Source: Pseudomonas sp. TCU-HL1 | GTDB lineage: Bacteria; Pseudomonadota; Gammaproteobacteria; Pseudomonadales; Pseudomonadaceae | Direction: 5' to 3' | NCBI RefSeq assembly: GCF_001708505.1 | Contig: NZ_CP015992.1 | Coordinates: 682,001 to 746,000 of the forward strand | Length of the DNA: 64,000 nucleotides | In this document: positions 58,022 to 64,000 of the stretch, piece by piece | Numbering within the stretch: the first letter of the stretch is position 1 | Layout of the letters: each line of letters begins with the position of its first letter | Notes under the pieces: model-generated | Database searches by the model: none | What the model was told of the DNA's origin: nothing | Seen by the model: only the letters and a program-made list of their open reading frames with translations | Translations under genes and position numbers: made by a program

Positions 58022-58360
58022 TCAGCCCGGTGGCCAGTGCATCTGGCGCTGCCCGAGCACATGCATGTGGATGTGGTGGACAGTCTGGCCACCCAGATCG
58101 TTGCAATTCATCACCACGCGAAAACCTTCGTCGCAGCCCTGTTCCATCGCCAGGCGCTGGGCGGTGTAGGCAATGTGACCGACGAGCGCCTTGTCCGATT
58201 CGGTGAGGTCGGTAAGGGTGGGAATGTGCTTCTTCGGAATGACCAGGAAGTGCACCGGGGCCTGCGGGCCAATGTCGTGGAAGGCGACGACCTGGTCGTC
58301 CTCATAGAGCTTGCGCGCAGGAATCTCCCCGGCGGCGATTTTGCAAAACAGACAGTCCAC
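58022..58360 (-). CDS. HIT-family (histidine triad) hydrolase
   Basis: The GTG at 58360 with GGAGA upstream gives a 112-residue HINT-type protein starting DCLFCKIAAGEIPARKLYED. Family motifs are HFLVIPKKHIPTLTDL, MNCNDLGGQTVHHIHMHVLG with the His-triad catalytic His, and a final WPPG. HINT proteins hydrolyse AMP-lysine or AMP-NH2-like phosphoramidates. The large frame covering this and the next gene on the minus strand is not used. Order coq7-hit-AAA ATPase is conserved. Confidence 0.92.
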   Translation of the reverse strand: MDCLFCKIAAGEIPARKLYEDDQVVAFHDIGPQAPVHFLVIPKKHIPTLTDLTESDKALVGHIAYTAQRLAMEQGCDEGFRVVMNCNDLGGQTVHHIHMHVLGQRQMHWPPG

Positions 58361-58450
58361 GGGAATTCTCCGGCCTGTTATAAGAGCCCCCGAGTTTAAC
58401 GGCGAGCGAATGCCCCGGCCAGCACTGGCCGACGCCCACAAGGAGCCTCT

Positions 58451-59932
58451 GTGAAGAACGATATCCATGACCTGGGACTGGTGCTGGACTCGCGGGTCAA
58501 GCTGATCCTGATCGAGTCCTGGGATGAGCGGCGGGTACTGGAAACCCTCACCAGTCTGGCGGTCAAGCGCGGGCTCGGACTCTTCACCTGGGCGGTCAGT
58601 GAAGGCTTGCAGCGCCTGGGCTTCGGCGGTGAAAGCCTGGGCGAGGGTGACAGTCGTGATGCGGAAACCGCGCTCAAGCTGATCAAGGCCGATCCGCAGC
58701 TCAGCCTGTATGTCATGTGCGACTTGCACCCCTTCCTGAATGACAACCCCAAGGTGGTGCGCCTGCTCAAGGAAGTGGCCATGGCCGAGGGCAACCACAA
58801 GCCGACGCTGGTGCTGGTGTCCCACGCCCTCAAACTGCCGCCGGAAGTGCAGCGCTATGCGGCGCGCTTCGATCTGGCTCTTCCCAGTGAAGATGAACTG
58901 CTTAGCATCGTGCGCGAGGAAGCGTCGCGCTGGAGCGAGCACAATCGCGGCGCACGGGTTCGCACTGATAACCGCACCTTGCAGCAGGTGGTGAAGAACC
59001 TGCGTGGCATGAGCCACGGCGAGGCTCGCGCGCTGGCACGCAACGTGATCTGCGACGACGGCGCGATCACCCAGGAAGACCTGCCGGAACTGAACAAGGC
59101 CAAGTTCCAATTGCTGGACCTGGAGGGTGTGCTCAGCTTCGAATATGAGACCGCGCGCTTCGCCGAAGTGGGTGGCTTGGCCAATCTCAAGCGCTGGCTG
59201 GCCGACCGCCAGGCGGCGCTGCTCGACGCCAAGGGCGTGGACCGTCCCAAGGGCGTGCTGCTGGTCGGCGTTCAAGGGGGCGGCAAGAGCCTGGCGGCCA
59301 AGGCGGTTGCGGGGCTGTGGGGACTGCCGTTGCTGCGGTTGGACTTCGCCTGCCTGTACAACAAGTTCTTCGGCGAAACCGAGCGCAACCTGCGCGAAGC
59401 CCTGAAACTTGCCGAGCAGATGGCGCCCTGTGTGCTCTGGATGGATGAGGTTGAAAAGGGCCTGGCCAGTGGTGACCACGACGGCGGGGTCAGTCAGCGG
59501 GTGCTGGGTACCTTGCTGACCTGGATGGAGGAGCGCAACGCTCCGGTATTCATGGTGGCGACAGCCAACGCGATTGACCGGCTGCCGCCGGAGCTGCTGC
59601 GAAAAGGGCGCTTCGACGAGCTTTTTTTCGTCGATCTGCCGCAAGGAGAGGTTCGCACCGAGATTTTCCGCATCCATCTGGGGCGCCGCGAACTGGACCC
59701 GGCGCAGTTCGATCTCCATCAACTGGCGGCGGCCAGCGAAGGCTTCTCGGGTGCGGAGATCGAGCAGGCCGTGGTTGGAATGCTCTATGCGGCCCAGGCG
59801 CAGCAATGCCCAGCCGATCAGGCGCTTCTACTGCGCGAGCTTAAAAGCACGGCGCCGCTTTCGGTGCTGATGGCCGAGCCGTTGGCGAGCCTGCGTGCCT
59901 GGGCGGAAGGCCGTTGCGTGAAGGCCGATTGA
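58451..59932 (+). CDS. AAA+ ATPase (Ycf46-like)
   Basis: The 493-residue protein has an N-terminal domain of about 220 residues (VKLILIESWDERRVLETLTS) and a C-terminal AAA+ module: Walker A LLVGVQGGGKSLAAKAVAG, Walker B PCVLWMDEVEKGLA, sensor VFMVATANAIDRLP and an arginine-finger region LLRKGRFDELFFVDLP. It is the conserved orthologue of an uncharacterised ATPase at this place in P. aeruginosa and resembles cyanobacterial and chloroplast Ycf46. Its target is unknown. It is divergent from hit with a 90-bp gap. Confidence 0.9.
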   Translation: MKNDIHDLGLVLDSRVKLILIESWDERRVLETLTSLAVKRGLGLFTWAVSEGLQRLGFGGESLGEGDSRDAETALKLIKADPQLSLYVMCDLHPFLNDNPKVVRLLKEVAMAEGNHKPTLVLVSHALKLPPEVQRYAARFDLALPSEDELLSIVREEASRWSEHNRGARVRTDNRTLQQVVKNLRGMSHGEARALARNVICDDGAITQEDLPELNKAKFQLLDLEGVLSFEYETARFAEVGGLANLKRWLADRQAALLDAKGVDRPKGVLLVGVQGGGKSLAAKAVAGLWGLPLLRLDFACLYNKFFGETERNLREALKLAEQMAPCVLWMDEVEKGLASGDHDGGVSQRVLGTLLTWMEERNAPVFMVATANAIDRLPPELLRKGRFDELFFVDLPQGEVRTEIFRIHLGRRELDPAQFDLHQLAAASEGFSGAEIEQAVVGMLYAAQAQQCPADQALLLRELKSTAPLSVLMAEPLASLRAWAEGRCVKAD

Positions 59933-59938
59933 GATCGA

Positions 59939-60727
59939 TCAGGGCTGGGCGAAGGTGCGGATGACACGTCCCAGCAGCCGGCGAACCAGCCAGCGCGGGG
60001 CCAGGCGGGGAAGCAAGGTGGCCAGCCGATTGCGCCATCCGGGGATGATGATGGCGCGGTTCTTCTCCAGGGCGCGGACGGTTTCCAGCGCCACTTCTTC
60101 GGGGCTCATCATCAGTTTGCTGCCGTCGAGCCGATCGACGTTCAAATGGGCGCTGCGGAAGAAGGCGGTGCGGGTCGGACCGGGGCACAGCACCGAGACC
60201 TTCACGCCGCGCGGGCGCAGTTCCTCGCGCAGGCCTTCGGAGAAGTTCAGGACGTAAGCCTTGCTGGCGTAGTAGTTGCTCATCCAGGCGCCGGGCTGAA
60301 AGCCCGCCACCGAGGCGATGTTGAGGATCTGCCCGCCACCCTGGCGCACCATCAGGCCGCCGATGCCGTGGCAGAGCCGGGCGAGGGCGAGGATATTCAC
60401 TTCGATCAGTTCCTGCTCGCGCCCCCAATCCTGGTCGATGAACGCGCCAGAGCTGCCGATGCCGGCATTGTTCACCAGCAGATCGATCTCCCATTCGCCC
60501 TGTTCGAGGTCCATCAACATGCCGGAGACTTGCAGCGGTTCGGCCAGGTCGCAGTAACGGAACAGCACCTCTACGCCAAAACGTTGGGTCAGCTCGCAGG
60601 CGATGCTTTCCAGAACGTCCCGCTGTCGGGCCACCAGCAGCAGGCGCCGCCCCCGACGCGCCAGAGCCTCGGCCAGGGCCAGGCCAATACCGCTGGAGGC
60701 TCCGGTAATCAGGGCGTAACGAGGCAT
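59939..60727 (-). CDS. Short-chain dehydrogenase/reductase
   Basis: The 262-residue protein is a classical SDR: NAD(P)-binding ITGASSGIGLALAEALARRG, NNAG motif in LLVNNAGIGSSGAF, catalytic Ser in LNIASVAGFQPG and YYASKAYVLNFSEGL with Tyr and Lys. The C-terminus is basic and hydrophobic (RLATLLPRLAPRWLVRRLLG), which may attach it to membranes. Substrate is unknown. Convergent with the AAA ATPase gene (6-bp gap) and conserved in order with P. aeruginosa. Confidence 0.92.
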   Translation of the reverse strand: MPRYALITGASSGIGLALAEALARRGRRLLLVARQRDVLESIACELTQRFGVEVLFRYCDLAEPLQVSGMLMDLEQGEWEIDLLVNNAGIGSSGAFIDQDWGREQELIEVNILALARLCHGIGGLMVRQGGGQILNIASVAGFQPGAWMSNYYASKAYVLNFSEGLREELRPRGVKVSVLCPGPTRTAFFRSAHLNVDRLDGSKLMMSPEEVALETVRALEKNRAIIIPGWRNRLATLLPRLAPRWLVRRLLGRVIRTFAQP

Positions 60728-60781
60728 CTGGAGGTTCTCCGTATCAGGGCCGGGTTGGACACGCCGGCCCCGGGAGGTTGC

Positions 60782-61816
60782 TTACTCGGCGGACTCGCCT
60801 TCGAGGGCGGGTGCTTCGGCCGGCTGCTCGAAGCTGGCGGCGTCGCCCATCTGGGCGCGAGTCAGGTAGTCCTGATAGGCCGGCATGGAAATGGCGGCGA
60901 CTATACCGATTACTGGGACCAGAATGATCAGCCAGGCCAGCACTTTCACTGCACGGCTGTTCGGGGGCGGTGGCGGACCGTAGCGGTTGGGGCCATCGGT
61001 GCCAGGCATGAACAGCATCAGCAGGGCGAAAACGCTGCCGACGATGGGCGCGAAGTTCAGCAGCCAGAGCCAGCCCGACCAACCCATGTCGTGCAGGCGC
61101 TGCACGCCGATGCACACGCTGACTACGACCAGCGCAAGGCAGGCCGCGATCGTCAGCAGCCCGGCCAGGGCATCGGACAGCGCAAAGCTGCCAAGGATGA
61201 TGCCGCCGATCGGCAGGAAGGCGAGCATCAACGCCATGCTCCACCCGAGGTAGCGCACGCGACCAATTCGACCGCTGGTGCCGAAGACCTTCAGCTCACC
61301 GAATTCCGGTAATTGTTCACCAACCTGAGCCTGGGGCGGTGCGTAAGGCGAGACGGATTCACTGCTTGTGATGGAGGCTTTGACTACAGCGGCCTCCTCA
61401 GCCAACTGGGCCTGGCGCGCGATGAACTTGTCGATGATGATCCCGCAAGCCTGACACTCGGGTGCCTTGGGTTGCTCGTGGCCGCATTTCGGACAGCTCA
61501 TGGTGTTGCCGCCGCTAGCGTCTGCTTCAGCGACACCGGGGGCGGCCGGGGCCGGATGGCCTTCCAGGCTGAGGCCGACAACCCTGTCCTGTTCCTTGCG
61601 CACCTTGGCACCGGCGCGCTGCAAGGCCGCGAGGTAGTTATCCGCTTCGTCCTCCGCCAGGTCCCGTTTGAGGGCGACACTGCGTCCGACGAACAGGCTG
61701 TCGATTTTGCTGGCGTCACTTTTGAACAGTCGGGCGAGGTTTTCCTTGACGGTGTCCAGTGCCACACCGGGCATGGGCTCTCCGTCAAAGACGATCTTGT
61801 AGCGGGCTTCGGTCAT
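60782..61816 (-). CDS. DUF805 membrane protein with zinc-ribbon and pilin-like segment
   Basis: From the ATG at 61816 the protein has 344 residues. The N-terminal part (1-90; VFDGEPMPGVALDTVKENLA) is soluble and resembles a repeat found in other Pseudomonas proteins. A zinc-ribbon-like motif follows (SCPKCGHEQPKAPECQACGI, four Cys in two CX2C pairs). DUF805 membrane helices occupy about 210-310 (CIGVQRLHDMGWSGWLWLLN is the hallmark). The C-terminal helix VLAWLIILVPVIGIVAAISM runs into PAYQDYLTRAQM, like the start of a type IV pilin helix without its leader. Function is unknown. Confidence 0.82.
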   Translation of the reverse strand: MTEARYKIVFDGEPMPGVALDTVKENLARLFKSDASKIDSLFVGRSVALKRDLAEDEADNYLAALQRAGAKVRKEQDRVVGLSLEGHPAPAAPGVAEADASGGNTMSCPKCGHEQPKAPECQACGIIIDKFIARQAQLAEEAAVVKASITSSESVSPYAPPQAQVGEQLPEFGELKVFGTSGRIGRVRYLGWSMALMLAFLPIGGIILGSFALSDALAGLLTIAACLALVVVSVCIGVQRLHDMGWSGWLWLLNFAPIVGSVFALLMLFMPGTDGPNRYGPPPPPNSRAVKVLAWLIILVPVIGIVAAISMPAYQDYLTRAQMGDAASFEQPAEAPALEGESAE

Positions 61817-62072
61817 GCGGGCATCCTTGTCGGTGACGGAAAGATCATGATGGCACAGCGTAATTGCGCTCCGTGCCACGGCACAAGCGGCCTGGAGCAC
61901 AAAAATGCGCCGGTTTCAGGTCAGTCGCAGGGGGCTCCAGCGACCCACCAGGCTACCGTGGAGCAGCAGCGAACTGGCCCGGTGTACTCTCCGACTGCGC
62001 AGGGCGCGGGAAGATCCAGTTGCCACAGGCCGAGGTCGGCAGGTGCACAGGGCCCGAGCAAGGTGCGCCGCC

Positions 62073-63035
62073 TCATCGTGCCCAGCGCTGGCTCAATTGT
62101 CCGGCCTTGTCGCGAGCCGCACGGTACTCATGGTCCAGGCGGGCGACCAACTCTGTCACGGTCGGCAGGTCGCGGATGTTACCCACCCCCTGTCCGGCGG
62201 ACCAGACGGACTTCCATGCCTTGGCTTCGTCACTGATGGGTTTGAGCTTCTCACCGTAGTTGATGTCGGCCTTGTCGGTGAGGCGCTTGAGATCGTATCC
62301 GGCCGCTTCCAGGCTCTGCCGCATGAAGCTTGCGGGTACACCGGAAACGGCCGGGGTGTGGATGATATCCGCGGCACGGGCGTCGAGGATCATCTGCTTG
62401 TAGCGGGATTCGGCGTCGCTTTGCTGGGTGGCAATGAAACGGGTGCCCAGATAGGCCAGGTCGGCGCCAAGCATCTGCGCCGCGAAGATTTCGTGGCCGT
62501 GGTTGAGGCAGCCGGCCAGCAACAGGGTCTTGTCGAAGAACTGGCGGATTTCCGCAATCAACGCGAAGGGGCTCCAGGTGCCTGCATGGCCGCCAGCACC
62601 TGCAGCCACCGCGATCAGGCCGTCTACGCCGGCTTCGGCGGCTTTTTCCGCATGACGGCGGGTGGTCACGTCGTGAAACACCAGTCCGCCGTAACTGTGC
62701 ACGGCATCTACCACTTCCTTCACGGCTCCCAGGCTGGTGATGACGATGGGGACGCGCTTCTCGACGCAGATTGCGAGGTCCGCCTGCAGCCGCGGGTTGC
62801 TGTGGTGGACGATGAGATTGACCGCGAAGGGGGCCGCGCCTGCACCCAGTCCCGACTCGATTTCGTCGAGCCAGGCCTTGAACCCACTGCTCTCTCGCTG
62901 GTTCAGCGCGGGAACGCTGCCGACGATGCCGTTATTGCAGCAGGCCAGGACCAACCTGGGGTTGGAAACCAGGAACATAGGCGCAGCCACGACCGGCAAG
63001 CGCAGGCGTTGATCGAGCAGGGCAGGCAGGGACAT
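62073..63035 (-). CDS. Nitronate monooxygenase (2-nitropropane dioxygenase family)
   Basis: The 320-residue protein is an FMN-dependent TIM barrel: LRLPVVAAPMFLVSNPRLVL at the N-terminus, VRHSN-type phosphate area VNLIVHHSNPRLQADL, VIAVAAGAGGHAGTWSPFAL near residue 140 with the FMN-site GGHAG, and FIATQQSDAESRYKQMILD. The enzyme oxidises alkyl nitronates such as propionate-3-nitronate. Its place before hemJ-like and argC genes is conserved. Confidence 0.9.
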   Translation of the reverse strand: MSLPALLDQRLRLPVVAAPMFLVSNPRLVLACCNNGIVGSVPALNQRESSGFKAWLDEIESGLGAGAAPFAVNLIVHHSNPRLQADLAICVEKRVPIVITSLGAVKEVVDAVHSYGGLVFHDVTTRRHAEKAAEAGVDGLIAVAAGAGGHAGTWSPFALIAEIRQFFDKTLLLAGCLNHGHEIFAAQMLGADLAYLGTRFIATQQSDAESRYKQMILDARAADIIHTPAVSGVPASFMRQSLEAAGYDLKRLTDKADINYGEKLKPISDEAKAWKSVWSAGQGVGNIRDLPTVTELVARLDHEYRAARDKAGQLSQRWAR

Positions 63036-63055
63036 CGGGCATTCCTCTTGTCAGA

Positions 63056-63481
63056 TCAGAAAGGCTTGACCACCACCAGGATCACGATGGCGATCAGGAA
63101 GAGCACCGGAACCTCATTGAACCAGCGATAGAACACGTGGCCTCGCCGGTTCTCGTCACGAGCGAAGCGCTTGAGCAGCGAGCCGCAGGCATGGTGGTAG
63201 CCAATCAGCAGTACCACGACGGTCAACTTGGCGTGCAGCCAGCCCTGGCTCAGCCAGCCCGGGTTGAGATAGAGCATCCAGATGCCGAAAACCAATGTGG
63301 CGATCATCGACGGGCCCATGATGCCCCGGTAGAGCTTGCGCTCCATGACCTTGAACCGTTCGCGGCTGGTTTCGTCCTCGGCACAGGCGTGGTAGACGAA
63401 AAGGCGCGGCAGGTAGAACAGGCCGGCGAACCAGCAGACGATGGCGATGATGTGCAGGGCCTTGAGCCACAGGTAGAGCAT
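63056..63481 (-). CDS. hemJ: Protoporphyrinogen oxidase HemJ-like membrane protein
   Basis: From 63481 the protein has 141 residues and four membrane helices: LYLWLKALHIIAIVCWFAGL, GIMGPSMIATLVFGIWMLYL, LHAKLTVVVLLIGYHHACGS and VPVLFLIAIVILVVVKPF. The conserved His in KALHI and the Lys in LHAKL with RxxxxRxxNE-type end (FYRWFNEVP) match the HemJ family, which oxidises protoporphyrinogen IX in heme synthesis in many Proteobacteria lacking HemG. An ATG 15 bp upstream is in frame; family length favours 63481. It is divergent from argC. Confidence 0.85.
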   Translation of the reverse strand: MLYLWLKALHIIAIVCWFAGLFYLPRLFVYHACAEDETSRERFKVMERKLYRGIMGPSMIATLVFGIWMLYLNPGWLSQGWLHAKLTVVVLLIGYHHACGSLLKRFARDENRRGHVFYRWFNEVPVLFLIAIVILVVVKPF

Positions 63482-63615
63482 GGGGACGGTTTCCATCAGG
63501 CAGATTGCCCGGATAGTAGAGGCTCGACGGGCCGCACGTCACCTCGGCGGTTGGCCCCTGGCCGATGCGGCCTTATTATCGGCAGCTTTCCAATCGGTTC
63601 TTTGAGGGGCAAGTG

Positions 63616-64000
63616 ATGGTCAAGGTCGGAATCGTCGGCGGCACGGGCTACACCGGTGTCGAACTGCTGCGTCTGTTGGCTCAGCATCCGCAGGCGGAGG
63701 TCGCAGTGATTACCTCGCGATCCGAGGCCGGGGTGAAAGTCGCCGACATGTATCCGAACCTGCGCGGCCACTATGACAACCTCGTGTTCAGCGTACCGGA
63801 CGTGGCTACCCTGGGTGCTTGCGACGTGGTTTTCTTCGCCACGCCCCATGGTGTCGCCCATGCTCTGGCCGGCGAGCTGCTGGATGCTGGTACTCGCGTA
63901 ATCGACTTGTCTGCCGACTTCCGTCTGCAGGACGCCGAGGAGTGGGCCAAGTGGTACGGTCAGCCCCATGGCGCTCCGGCCCTGCTGCCGGGAGCCGTCT
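63616..64000 (+). CDS. argC: N-acetyl-gamma-glutamyl-phosphate reductase (partial, runs off the window)
   Basis: ArgC reduces N-acetylglutamyl-phosphate to the semialdehyde, the third step of arginine synthesis. The first 128 codons are present: VKVGIVGGTGYTGVELLRLL with the NADP-binding GGTGYTG, then AVITSRSEAGVKVADMYPNL, FFATPHGVAHALAGELL and VIDLSADFRLQDAEEWAKWY. The active-site Cys lies beyond the edge. Start at 63616 has GAGG 8-10 bp upstream. Confidence 0.94.
   Translation, partial: MVKVGIVGGTGYTGVELLRLLAQHPQAEVAVITSRSEAGVKVADMYPNLRGHYDNLVFSVPDVATLGACDVVFFATPHGVAHALAGELLDAGTRVIDLSADFRLQDAEEWAKWYGQPHGAPALLPGAV

Noticed and set aside
58022..59806. A 594-residue minus-strand frame covering hit and the opposite strand of the AAA ATPase.
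   Set aside because: Only the last 112 codons match a known family (HIT). The rest is the reverse of a clear AAA+ gene, and high GC makes such long shadow frames common.

Overview
The window is high-GC gammaproteobacterial DNA. The right arm (trpGDC, vfr, osmC, speD, coq7, hit, an AAA+ ATPase, an SDR oxidoreductase, a DUF805 protein, a nitronate monooxygenase, hemJ, argC) has the gene order I know from Pseudomonas aeruginosa. With the rml genes and the p-cresol/4-hydroxybenzoate genes, this points to a Pseudomonas of the P. aeruginosa lineage. This is inferred from gene content; no species is assigned.

Layout. (1) 1-6.1 kb: end of a surface-polysaccharide cluster, with an AT-rich membrane-protein tail, two family-4-type glycosyltransferases and rmlBACD for dTDP-L-rhamnose. 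(2) 6.2-14.8 kb: a decayed galE cut by an IS66 remnant, itself cut by a complete IS21-family element; then a HepT/MntA toxin-antitoxin pair, a VanZ-like protein, an O-antigen-ligase-family protein and an IS5-family element with a -1 frameshift site. (3) 14.8-23.8 kb: a four-gene minus-strand signalling operon: soluble histidine kinase, response regulator with a degenerate HD-GYP domain, stand-alone receiver, and a 1913-residue membrane protein with PAS, GAF, LOV, GGDEF, EAL and receiver domains. (4) 23.9-29 kb: an unknown Cys-cluster protein, a transposase remnant, a frameshifted regulator, a type III restriction-modification wreck in which Mod is fused in frame to the end of Res, an HD hydrolase and an unknown protein. 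(5) 29-41 kb: aromatic catabolism. p-Cresol is oxidised by PchCF to 4-hydroxybenzaldehyde and by PchA to 4-hydroxybenzoate; PobA makes protocatechuate. The block also holds a sigma-54 activator, an outer-membrane channel, an AraC regulator, an extra cytochrome c, a TatA paralogue and a chemoreceptor broken by an amber codon. (6) 41-43.5 kb: a collapsed efflux operon with its MarR regulator. (7) 43.7-50.4 kb: LysR and cupin regulators and a minus-strand nitrogen-type operon (amino-acid ABC transporter, M20 hydrolase, DUF1989 protein) behind a candidate sigma-54 promoter. (8) 50.6-52.1 kb: a pile of truncated IS3, IS5 and IS21 fragments up to trpG. (9) 52.1-64 kb: conserved housekeeping genes, with a 210-bp MITE-like element beside coq7.

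Two themes stand out. One is a probable blue-light/c-di-GMP signalling operon. The other is decay: nonsense codons in galE, the mod-res remnant, the chemoreceptor, the FUSC transporter and a transposase, plus two internal deletions that collapse whole operons into chimeras. This fits an accessory block between the rml genes and trpG that is being remodelled by insertion sequences.
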